NCBI GenBank assembly: GCA_022385755.1
Contig: MU278362.1
Span: 140,251 to 204,250, forward strand
Direction: 5' to 3'
DNA from: Trametopsis cervina
Taxonomy: Eukaryota > Basidiomycota > Agaricomycetes > Polyporales > Irpicaceae
DNA: 64,000 nucleotides
Both the position numbers and the translations under genes were made by a program. Shown here one piece after another: positions 49,365 to 59,046 of this stretch. Each line of letters opens with the position of its first letter. Position 1 is the first letter of the stretch. The notes under the pieces were generated by a model. The model was given only the letters and a program-made list of their open reading frames with translations, ran no database searches and had not been told where the DNA came from.

Positions 49365-50056
49365 CTACGCTCCTCCCAGCAGACACATGATCACGACGCT
49401 CATCAACGCTAACATCTGCGGTAGCGAGCCCTTCAGTGCTTGCCAGCCTGGTACAGCAACGCCGTTCACGGAAGCGGGGAATGTAGTAGCAAATGGCTGT
49501 GTCGGATTAGGCGCACCGGAGATTGATACAGTTGGCGCGGAGGGATTCGTAGTGGCGGTACCGTTCGAGGTACTCCCTATTGAAAACTTCGCCGACGAAC
49601 CGAATATGTTCCCTGAAATCGAGTTCAAAAACATGATGTAGTAATCGTCGCACGCTGGAAGGTCCTGAATAAAGGTGTTTAGAGCTCCTGGAGCTGTTGT
49701 AGCTGGATAAGGTTCCCGTCGTAAGGAGCTTTGCTACTCGCGTTTACAAACACGTTGCTCACCGTCTTTTGCTACGTAGATCAGGTTATCCCAACTAAGC
49801 TGTGACATCTCGATGTCCACCCCATCACCAACACGCTTCACCCATGATACTAAGTTCGTGGCGCCGTTGGCCTATTGTGTGCCCGCTACTGGCGCAGTGA
49901 CCTTGAAGTCTACGGGTAGCAGAACGATGCGGATTGGCGAAGAAGACGGTATACAAGTAATCAGTACCCACAGTTTGCTTGCACCAAGGGCGTTCCCCAG
50001 GCAAAGATAAGGGCCAGAAGAGCGACGGGGACAAACAGTGAACGAGACATAGCCAT
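49365..50056 (-). pseudogene. Kre9/Knh1-like GPI-type wall protein with in-frame stop
   Basis: Secreted wall-associated protein with an N-terminal Kre9/Knh1-family Ig-like domain, a Ser/Thr-rich stalk and a hydrophobic GPI-type tail. Start at 50056 or 50050: MAMSRSLFVPVALLALIF with a signal peptide ending near VQANC. After an intron come FKVTAPVAGTQ, then a TAG at 49872-49874, then ANGATNLVSWVKRVGDGVD, then VAKDA joined by an intron to PGALNTFIQDLPACDDYY and FLNSISGNIFGSSAKFSI. The stalk (NGTATTNPSAPTVS) and the tail (MLALMSVVIMCLLGGA) follow, stop at 49365. The TAG falls exactly where the family has a conserved Trp, so one base change (TGG to TAG) breaks an otherwise intact gene. Skipping to the AG just at the TAG would avoid the stop but lose the first domain strand. 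Confidence 0.75.
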
Positions 50057-50243
50057 CCGAAGACACTTGGATCGTGAAATTTCCGATAAGGAGAACAGCT
50101 GGTATATTGATAGGACAAGCGTGGGCGAGCAGTTAATGTTAAGGAGTGAAATAGAAGTGATATTAAGGAAGAGGTCAAGAGGTCGTAGGTCGTAGGTCGG
50201 ATGATGAAGAGCAGAGGTCGTTGCCGCCGTCTTGCGGTTGCCG

Positions 50244-50287
50244 ATGGCATATTTGGTCGTGTTATATAACCCGACCAAATATGCCAT
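50244..50287. promoter_or_regulatory. 44-base near-perfect palindrome with central TATATA
   Basis: Arms ATGGCATATTTGGTCG (50244-50259) and its exact complement (50272-50287) surround GTTATATAAC (50261-50270), which is itself a perfect palindrome. Only the pair 50260/50271 is mismatched. It lies about 190 bases upstream of the Kre9-like start and may be a promoter element or a cruciform or hairpin site. Confidence 0.7.
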
Positions 50288-50318
50288 ATATGACATTTTT
50301 GGCATGTACTGGTCAATG

Positions 50319-50326
50319 TGACGTCA
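50319..50326. promoter_or_regulatory. CRE/ATF-type site TGACGTCA
   Basis: A perfect TGACGTCA followed at once by a half-site CGTCA (50327-50331). Such sites bind bZIP factors of the ATF/CREB class. It is about 30 bases from the palindrome, in the same upstream region. Confidence 0.5.
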
Positions 50327-50334
50327 CGTCACGG

Positions 50335-51795
50335 CTCAGGTTACTATATATTCGATGCTTGTTTTTCCTCTCTCCTCCCACAACCCTCGCCTTTTCCTCG
50401 TAGTCGTGTGTTGGCAGTTAAGCTTCCACAGCTGTCTAAACACGACGAGTGAGTTAAAACAGGGCAGGGTAGCGGTCCAGTTCACGCCATTGGCCAGTGG
50501 ATGCGCTCCACGTCTCTGGTCAGTGTCCACGTCAGAGGACTACAGGGCTACGAGATACTAGCGGAATGGCAACAACGGTGGCTATTATGACTCTGCAGAC
50601 GTGGAAGCAGTATGTAGGCGCAGTGGTTCCAGAGATAAGTTTGGCTTTGTGTGCTCCATGGCCTAAGGAAGTGCCAACCTCTGAGCGAAATAGGGCAGTG
50701 GTACTGGGTAGTAGAATTTGGGTATATATGACCTAACAGGACATCGCTAGAGGTTGGCGGCGACCGTCGAGAGCAGCTTACAGTACTAGATCGCAGAAGG
50801 CTGTCATTAAACCCTCGTATAAATGGAATACTACGAGGTCTCTTGGGTGAATGCATCCAGTACCAGTTATGCCTGAAAAAGAATTTCATACAGTGTTTCC
50901 CTATCTTGCGGAGCGTGTTATAACAACATTGCTGTGCGCTGTAAGGGTGGCTCAGCCGCAGGATAGGAACTCGAACGGGTTAGCAGAGCGCCACAATGGT
51001 GTAGACAAACACGCACAGATACACACATGCACGCACGTGGGCACATGGGGCATGTGATTGCACCGCACGCAATCCGAGTCGCTCCGCACTTGCAGCAGGG
51101 CCTGAGTAAGTTAGCGCTTTCCTCAGCGTGGGCTATCTTACGCGCTTTGTTGTGGTTCTTCGCTATGCTGACTTCAACTCTGTGCCACCGAGCGGGCTGG
51201 TCATTTTATGCTAGAGTTCGACTTCGCCAACTCTATAACCCGATGGCACCTAATGGGAGAGGGCCGATGTGACGGAGTCTTTCTTAAACGCATCTGCAGA
51301 TGCACTGGTCCCTGTATAGATGGGACCGGAGTTGCAGATTGCGCTCATCGTGAGACGATGATTTGCCGAAGACCTTCAGCACGCACCTCGAATGCAATAC
51401 GACGTGTCAATAAGTCCGCATTGTACAGCTGGGCCGCGCTTGGTGTAGCAGCGCCTACGTGCTATTGCGGCCTCGCAAACGGTCACATTCGGAGCGGGTG
51501 AGTAAGTAAGTGATGACCCTTATTCGTGTTCCTATCGTACTCAAACTCAGACCACAGACAGGAGACGCCACCTCAGACAGCCGACCACCCCAGCGGAAGC
51601 TCCTTCGCGGGTATGAAGGTCCTTAGTCCCCACCCACATCGCCAGTCTTCCTCTCGGTACTCAGTACCATCTCTCTTCCAGTTCGTCACCGTTTGTTCCC
51701 TGTACGATCTCTAGTACGACCCTGTGACATCCGAGACCCTATCAGGCCAACCGAGTTCTCTACCCCGAGGAAGTTCCAAGACTTGCAAGCGCATC
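50335..51795. other. No recognisable gene
   Basis: A TATATA (50344) and a CT-rich stretch (50360-50400) resemble a plus-strand promoter, but no coding exon follows that I can identify. An AC-rich simple stretch is at 51005-51040. Confidence 0.4.
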
Positions 51796-52471
51796 ATGTT
51801 CGAAAGCCTGCTGGTCGATGCCGCGTTGATTGCGACATCTTACGCCGTCGATGGCATCCCTTTCAAGATGGCTGGGAAACGGTACAAGACTCCAGGGGCG
51901 TCTTCAAATGGCGTGACCCTCATCTTCACTCATGCTAGTGGTGCTCGTACGTGGACTATCATGCTACACGCTCCGATCGACTTTCACCGATTGCTTGTCC
52001 TACATCGCAGACAAAAGCACTGGGAGCCTATAATCCGTGCACTGCTACTTCCCAAAGGCGCAGCTTCCGACGTGAAGCTACCGGGCATACGCGAGTTGTG
52101 GTCCCTCGATGCTCTCGATCACGGTGACTCCGCCGTTGCCAACCACGTCATTTAACAGAAGTTGAAGGATGGCATTTGTATGTGTTGGTTATCCTGCGTA
52201 ATCAGTCCTTCCCTCTGCAGGCCACGGTATGTGCAGGATAATGCGGTTGATCCTGAGCAAGGTAGGAAACTTGCTTCGGTCACTCGCGTCAAGGGTGCTG
52301 GTCATATGGTGAGCTCATCGCTGCCCGAGAGATCATATCTCATTGCGCCCGTATGGGTATGTATTCTTCTTCCAGGTTATACAGTAAAAACCAGAACTAT
52401 TCGTTCGTGCTCTGCGGAACGTTCTGAGCGCAGCATTGGGCGATTCATTACGGGATGAGTCCCGTCTATAG
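51796..52471 (+). pseudogene. Alpha/beta hydrolase relic lacking its core, SRL end kept
   Basis: ATG at 51796: MFESLLVDAALIATSYAVDG, then FKMAGKRYKTPGASSNGVTL, then IFTHASGA. After an intron: HWEPIIRALLLPKGAASDV, then ELWSLDALDHGDSAVANHVI followed by TAA where the 55-kb copy has TTA. The next recognisable block is YVQDNAVDPEQGRKLASVTR with GAGHM, which in the intact gene lies some 700 bases further on. The nucleophile elbow and cap are deleted. The last exon has a TAA near its start and then reads FVRALRNVLSAALGD and ends DESRL at 52471. The ancestor therefore also carried a PTS1. Confidence 0.78.
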
Positions 52472-53560
52472 TGCCAGTGCGCCGTTATAGTTGGCTCACA
52501 ATGCCCACAGACTGGTATTGCCTCTCAACGACACAAATAGTTATGAGTTATAGCGTATACAATTGTTTCATGAGCAGTCAAAAGGTATTTAAACATCTTA
52601 GGACGTGATGAGGTGGATAGTGTGAACAAGTACTTTATGTTACGAGTACGCCGGCTTACGAACTGTCCTCTGTTAACCCTCTGAAGTCACGCCTGCGAGA
52701 GAGCTAAATCTGTCCACAAGAGCACCCTGGTGTCGTGCTCCCCTCATCTGCATCACACTCATGCCTACTGTCAGGCCGCACGCTCGATTCGCGCATCCAC
52801 TTGCCCAAAATGTGGCTTCAGTCCGAAGATGATGCACCCAACGGAGCGCTTAACCTCTTCGACGGCCTCCCCCCACTTCTTTGAGGCTCGCAAAAGCTCT
52901 GTTGCGTCGACGACGACGCCGGGACGAATGTTATCGCTCACCGGGTGTAATCTCCCCGCTCAACCTTGAGAACACGTACAGGTGGGTGTCCGACCGCGCC
53001 CTGGGAGTGGAGCCAGACGCGCTTCCTGCATTCGCGGGACCGTGTCACCAGACGAACGCGTCGGACATCGTTCGCATTTGACTTTGTGCCCGCGTGATAT
53101 TTGCTTACGCATTGGCCAGAGCGTAGAATAGCATCCTCGTATTCACGGCGGGTTAGGCGATGAAGTTCGTTGCTCTCCTCGCGTGTACAAGGCGCAGGAG
53201 GGCCGCACAAAGGGCTCTTGACTGCATTGTTTGGGCTATTGAGTGTACCAAGGCTTGTCTTGATAGTGATACTGGAATTTCCGGCCGCGAGACATATTAC
53301 ATGAGGTGAGACAAAAACGACTTACCGTCGCGTGCGCCCCTGTCACCTGTCCCTCCAACCTCGCTCAATAGATACTTCTGCGGGTGATTGTATACCGTTG
53401 GGCGCAGGCATCATGTATGGCAACGCATGTTGCCTTGCGCTCTGAACTCTTGGGCTTGATGAGCGGCCCGCACTGCTTAGAGCACTCAGTTAGTCAATGA
53501 GTTCGGTGAGGAAGAGACTGAGTGAGAGATATGCATCACCAATACATCGAATGGTCGGCT
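52472..53560. other. No recognisable gene
   Basis: A minus-strand frame at 52938-53210 is open for 90 codons, rich in Arg and without family features. Nothing else was seen. Confidence 0.35.
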
Positions 53561-53574
53561 TGAATTATCGTACT

Positions 53575-54960
53575 CACAGAAATGCTAACAGGATGAGCGC
53601 GAAAGTATACAGTTATGACAGCATCACTCACAAAAGCTGCAAATCTTCTTCGGTCTCGTACAGGACCAAGTCCGATACTCAGGCCCGATACTCAGGCTGG
53701 CCATAGATAGCATGGCACGACCCTGGCAGTTTAAACCACCGTTATCATATATGGTAGCGGGTGAAGCATAAACGTAGGGGATCTAAGTTCGAGGCTACGC
53801 GGTGGTTACTCGCAACATGTTTTGCGGCGTATGTAGGCGCTTGCGGTTGAGCACGCTCGGTCCGTGGGCGCCGCGCCGACAAACAATGATATACAACAGT
53901 CGCTCAGCGTATTCACGTATTCACGTATTCACGTATTCACGTATTCACGTTCACCTCTACCAGCACGCTGAGCAGCAGTAATGAGAGCAAGACTGACGAC
54001 GTGGACCGACCCAAGGACCCACGTCCGCCAGTCTCTTCTACTCTTTTCGCTCTGCAAGCCACTGCTGTGTATGCGGTTTATGTTCATCATCTACCCTACC
54101 AGATACGGTGAAAGTGGTGATGGGAGCAGGCTGGCAACGTGGACCAAACCTGAGGACTCACGGCTGCCAGCCGTTTCTACTCCCTGAGCTCTGCGAACCA
54201 TTGTCTGTGCATTCTGGGTAGTGTGCTGTAAATTAGTGAGGTTCCTTTTTACAGAAGTGTCCGCAAGCACCCTTGGTAAGCATTGCCCTCTTGCTACTTT
54301 GTTTCATACTGGTGTACTGACGTACATCTTCTTTGCGCCCTCAGTGTTGGTACTGGTCTATACCTGCAGTAGCTTCACCATGGATTGACCTCCGAGCACG
54401 CAGTGTTCACACTGCTTTGCTGTGTCCCGGTCGGTATGTCCATTACCTCTCACTTGCCTACACTACCGCATAGTCTGACCTTGGCAACAGAGGGTACAAA
54501 ACTTGTGTAGGACCTGGTGTGGCATCACACCGTAACGAAGGCACAAGACCAAGATGTCACTAAGACGTTGCGGGTCGTAGGCTTGGGTATGAACTCCTAG
54601 CTTCGCACGTGGGATCGACCTTCGGGCACGCGGTGCTCACGTGAGCTTTGCTATGTCCCGGTAGGCATGTACAATACCTTTTGCTCGTCTTCTCAAACAT
54701 AGCTGACTATGGACAACAGAGTACGCAAGTGTTGCGCGGACCTAATGCAATATTTTCAACGTAAAGCAGGCAGAGGCGAGTACGTCAACGAGATGCTGCG
54801 GGTTGCGGAGGCCACCATTGGACACCCAAAGCTCCTGGGTTTTCAAAATTGCACATGAGCGTACGTGTAGCTGCAAGGAGAGGTTCGTAGAGGGGTTCAC
54901 TCCCCTACGCGTGCACCAGGGTCGTACGGTGGGTCTTCCTGCTTGAAGTAGTTGAACGGA
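53575..54960. repeat. Segmental duplicate copy R2
   Basis: Second copy of the segment at 29100-30250, same orientation. It contains the same doubled unit around GGCAACGTGGACCAAACC (about 53997 and 54134) and an expanded octamer array at 53911-53950. Compared with R1 it has an extra stretch near 54480-54700 that looks like a partial internal duplication: the CTTTGCT.TGTCCCGGT..G.CATGT motif occurs near 54414 and 54646. It ends in a hydrolase relic as R1 does. Confidence 0.75.
53911..53950 (+). repeat. Octamer tandem repeat TATTCACG x5
   Basis: Five exact units of TATTCACG. The equivalent place in R1 (about 29452-29468) has only two units, the first imperfect (CATTCACG), so the array expanded after the segment was duplicated. 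Confidence 0.9.
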
Positions 54961-55044
54961 AGATTCTGTCGGAGACGAGTGGAGGCGGGAGCATACTGAC
55001 GATTCTGATCGCAGTATTCGGCAAAGTCGGAGAATGCACTGAGA

Positions 55045-55540
55045 CCAGTGTCTCGCTCAAGGTGGCTATGAAACGGTGCAAGACTGCAGGAGCACCTGTA
55101 GATACTGTGACCCTCATGCCAGTAGTGCTTGTACGTGGACCCTCATACTACACGTTTCGACCGACTTAATCAATTGTTTCTCCTATCCCGTAGATAAAGA
55201 GCGCTGGGAGTCTGTAATCCGTGCACTGCTACTTCACAATGGCGCAGCTTCCGACGTGAATATACCAGGGATACGTGAAGTGTAGTCCCTCGATGCTCGC
55301 GACCACGGTGACTCCGCCATTGCGAACCACGTCATTTTACAGAAGTTGAAGGATGGCGTTTGTATGTGTTGGTTATCCTGCATAGCGTTTTCTCTAACTA
55401 TATCAATCACGTGTTGTAGTGATCGTGGAATGGGGAAAGGCGATCCAGAGTTTCGTCGAGTCAGAGCTCACGTCACATAAGATCGTATCTATCGGCCATT
55501 CGATGGGAAGCGTTGCTTGGTTCGTACCCTCGTCCCGGCA
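55045..55540 (+). pseudogene. Alpha/beta hydrolase relic in R2
   Basis: Pieces of the 22665-type hydrolase: AMKRCKTAGAP near 55065-55097, RWESVIRALLLHNGAASDV near 55203-55258, and IREV followed by TAG (55282-55284) where the family has Trp. SLDARDHGDSAIANHVI and LQKLKDGV follow. After an intron come EWGKAIQSFVESELTSHKIV and IGHSMGSVAW with the nucleophile elbow near 55494-55517. Homology ends there. The TAG is shared with the R1 relic. Confidence 0.72.
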
Positions 55541-55639
55541 TGGGCATGCCTGGTGTGTGGACCTCTAGTTTTGACTTGACACAAGCTCATTCACAACCCC
55601 AGGTGTCCTTCGATACAGCCACCATTATTCTCTCTATCG

Positions 55640-55900
55640 TCAATGCATTGGATCGACCTCGCCGCAGTAATGCAGATATCATGGTGTATCTTCGAGATGA
55701 CGGCGCATGTAAAATGGGCCTCGTGCTGTGTGGCGGTCTTCGTCTATGACGAGCGTGGGTTTGGCAGGACTACCTTGGACAAAGGCAACAAGAGCCTGGC
55801 GGTGGCGACAGACGGTGGTGCACAAGAACGAATGTCTAACTTAGAGTGGGCAGCAAAACGCGCGAAGCGATTAGTTAGCAATAAAATACTGTTTTCATAG
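55640..55900 (+). pseudogene. Fragment of a serine-aminopeptidase S33 / monoglyceride-lipase-like hydrolase
   Basis: FVYDERGFGRTTLDKGNKS near 55738-55796 and ERMSNLEWAAKRAKRL near 55828-55876 fit the region upstream of the nucleophile in fungal monoacylglycerol-lipase-like proteins (S33 family). The catalytic GHSMGG block does not follow. The segment just before it (CCCCAGGTGTCCTTCGA near 55599) also occurs inverted near 31490, beside the CoA ligase relic. I read it as a fragment caught in the rearrangements. Confidence 0.5.
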
Positions 55901-56479
55901 GCTACTCCACGTTCAAACAGCGTTCTTCTGTGTCATCCCCACACACGTATACTTATTTATTCTTTGTCTACAGTACGATAGCGGCATGGTGCAGAGCTTT
56001 GCAACACGCATTGAGATCTTTTCTACCAAGGAAATTGTTCCTCCCGTGTCGGGAGTGATACCTTCCACGCTGTGGAGATTCTTTGAGGTTACTCCTTTCA
56101 CAATCATAATAATTTATTTGGAGCTTAGAGCGCAGTACATGGGTGACGGTTTCAACATGAATACAGACCTCCTCGTTCCGCGACTCGTTTCCGATATCTG
56201 CTTCTCATAGTATCTACGTGATACCCTATTGCAAGATTCATGTGTCATGCGATCATAACCTTATAGAGCCCTATACATCAATATCCAGGTATAGAAGATG
56301 AGGTCATCATACCGTAGAATGTCGGTGGCCTACACAGGCATTAACTCTTCAGCCTTGTCTTCAAAGGTCATTTGGGCGGTGGAGTTGTACTACAATGATG
56401 TCGAGGAGTCAGCATAGATATCCCATAAACAATGCGAGCGTGATATTAAAGTCGCAATCTTCGTGAATGCACTCTATAT
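55901..56479. other. 3' flank of D5, partly shared with the D2 flank
   Basis: No gene recognised. Part of 56330-56480 (CATTTGGGCGGTGGAGTTGTA, CTACAATGATGTCGAGGAGTCAG) resembles the DNA downstream of D2 near 24490-24540. The duplication of D2/D5 therefore extends past the stop codon. Confidence 0.45.
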
Positions 56480-58544
56480 CTAGCACAGCATATAATGAGA
56501 ACGTACCGTAATTTCCGAATCAGCAAACCGGGAAGTCTCCTTTGAGACGTGAATAGCTCTCTGTTACAGTCATCAGGAAGATTAGCCAGCCCCCAAAGCG
56601 GAAAGGGACAAGTAAAGCTTACCAGGTTCATGTTGGACTTCACCGTCTCAGAAGCTGCACGCAGTTGAGATAGTTCGATTGTGTTGCTCGCTCCAATGCT
56701 ACCAACACCACCGGTACTTGATGCCACAATTCGTCGCGCGTTGATCATCGCGAGCATTGAGTTTGCATACACTGTACGTCAGAGGTAAAATATATATTAT
56801 AAAAAAAGAATCCGCGGGCACAAGTGAAGTGACCTACATTTACTCAAAGCTTCAAGCATTCCCGCGAATAAGAGGCTTCGGGTATACGTGTTGTACTATG
56901 AGGGGAACAAGCATTGAGCAAGGAGCACACATGGACAAGGATATAACGCACAGTGATGAGAACTATGAGGGAAGATACGCTGTTGGTGGTCTAGTCGGTG
57001 AGAGCGTGATGTCGTGATATTAAACAAAGCTTACACAGTCAAGCCCCCCGTGGTGATTGAATAGTGCATCAACTTGCGCACAATACGTCGGGTGCTACAC
57101 AGATGTTAGATACCATCATCATATCAGTAGGCAGCCCAGTGACTGACCGGCGAAGTCCAAGCTTCTGAGTATGGTGCAGAAAGTAGAGCAGGGTGATTGT
57201 GATTAGTAGATCAACGGCCACACCAAGGCCCCATGTGGAATTTGACTTGACCTTCATAAAGCGGAGTCAGCGCTATATCAGCAGCTGATGGTACAGCAAG
57301 ACGGAAGCAGAGAGTCCGGGATTTGCAGCTCAGGAAGTCCCAATGGTAATGCTCACCACAAACGAACGATCAAGATAAGATTGCTCCCAAGTCGAGAATT
57401 GAAATCTGGGTATGTTATGAGAAACGAGCAGAGCAATAAGCGTGCGCCAAGGGACTTACGTTGAAGAGGTAGTGTCTATGTGAGTAAAGTCAAGTTTCAT
57501 GAGCAGGACATCCTCCGTATAAGCAAATAAGTGATAGGGACGCACATAATCCCACGCCTATCATTGTATTGTTCAAGTAAATCAATATCAGCAACATACA
57601 ATGTGAAGGGTACGGTGTGTGCTTACCAATACGGGCCGTCAGTATAACACTCTGGCGAAGATATGGGTTCATAAACTAATCCAGGAAGGCATAAATTGGA
57701 AGTCAGAAATCAATGCTCACCAATATACCGGTAACAATTTGATTCTTGCCGCTAACTGCAGAGGAAACGAAGGGGAAAGGCAAGGTTCGCGTTAAAAGGA
57801 GGAAGATATATTGTGCGACAGAGGAAAACGAGGGCTGTGTTATTGGCTAATTGTGACTTACTGTGCCAGATACGGTACACATAAAAACTGGTGTATGTGG
57901 TGTTAGTTGAAACGAGCTGATGAGGATGAAGAGAGATATAGACACCGTACCTCTGTGTCACTGCAATGATCCCTATCTATGGGTATAAGAGCTGACTTGA
58001 GCAAAGTGGTACAATGCTCATATTAGCATACAAGCTTACCTCGCAATAGAGAGTGATCTATGTTCGCGTCAAACTCGGAATATAGCACAGACAGCATGAG
58101 ATTTGGCTTACTATGGCGGTCCTGTAGGTAAAGAGTCGAATAAAATAAGCTACAAGTCATGGTGATCACAGAAATGATCAACACCACGTACCAGACAATG
58201 TGATTAAGCCCATTTTCAAAGTCGCCGTAGTGCTGAATAAAGTAGTAGTAAAGCATGTACATGCACATGGCGGTATGGCAAGTTTCGAAGAGACCAGCAA
58301 GGATAACCCAGAGTTTGATGACAAACGCGTCATTTTCATATGTCGTCCAGTAGTACAAGGCTTGCGCAAGAAATATCCCGTATAGTCTGAGAGGTGTTTA
58401 GATGAAGACGTTCATCAGCTACTTACAAATGATTGAAGCATGAGAAGTAGCGACTCACATGAACGCAAAACATACAAGAATAAGCAGTGGACCTGCGAGG
58501 GTCTCAACTATACCAAGCACTGTCGTAGGAAGTGGCCCAGACAT
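56480..58544 (-). CDS. DUF6534 multi-spanning membrane protein D5
   Basis: Closest relative of D2. ATG at 58544: MSGPLPTTVLGIVETLAGPL, then, across an intron, GIFLAQALYYWTTYENDAF near 58325-58385. Next is ETCHTAMCMYMLYYYFIQHY near 58225-58290, then SFYVYRIWHSKS near 57850-57885, and WGLGVAVDLLITITLLYFLH near 57170-57230. YANSMLAMINARRIVASS lies near 56715-56770. The last intron joins NMNL to ETSRFADSEITV, and the protein ends SHYMLC at 56480. It is divergent from the Mpo1-like gene at 59047. Function unknown; about seven helices, as in the rest of the family. Confidence 0.8.
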
Positions 58545-59046
58545 AGTCGAAACAGGGGAGGCGTGAACTGGTGATGCTTAAGTCGTAGGTCAGTGGGATA
58601 TCAGGACACATATCTTTGCGGTTTAATAGTCAGTCTGTCCCTCAGATCAATACCGAGTTTTGCGAAATGGTGACATCCCAACGTCGCTTTGATTTGGCAG
58701 GCGAATGATTTGACCAAGTTGTTTAATCTTCGTAACGCGTGACACACAGCTGCAGGAACGACCCAAAGAGGTCGTTGTTTCTTCCCACGCCGCCACAATC
58801 ACCGCAGTAAGAAGCACGCACGAAGGCTTCTGCGATGTACGTTCATATGTCATCTCCACGATATGTTGCTTTCCTCTGTGCTCAACTTGATGAATAGAAC
58901 CCCGTATCAGGCGCTACGCACTCCGCTGCAAGATATGAGTATGCCATGGGGGCTACCTGCTCTCTCGCCTCGTCTCTTCCATTTGTTAGCTATAGCCTTG
59001 CCTCTTGCTCAACGTCGTCTGCCCCCAGCTGTTTCGAGTGGTACTC
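58545..59046. promoter_or_regulatory. Shared divergent promoter of D5 and Mpo1-like 2
   Basis: A 502-base interval between two divergent start codons, paralogous in layout to 26610-27101 (492 bases). Short similar stretches remain, for example around GTGACACACAGC (58738-58749 versus 26806-26817). Confidence 0.5.

Noticed and set aside
49825..50316. 163-codon minus-strand open frame over the Kre9-like promoter and first exon
   Set aside because: It is out of frame with the signal peptide and domain and shows no protein features.
51005..51040. CAC/ACG-rich simple stretch as a CRISPR or microsatellite array
   Set aside because: Irregular units, no fixed repeat length and no spacers.
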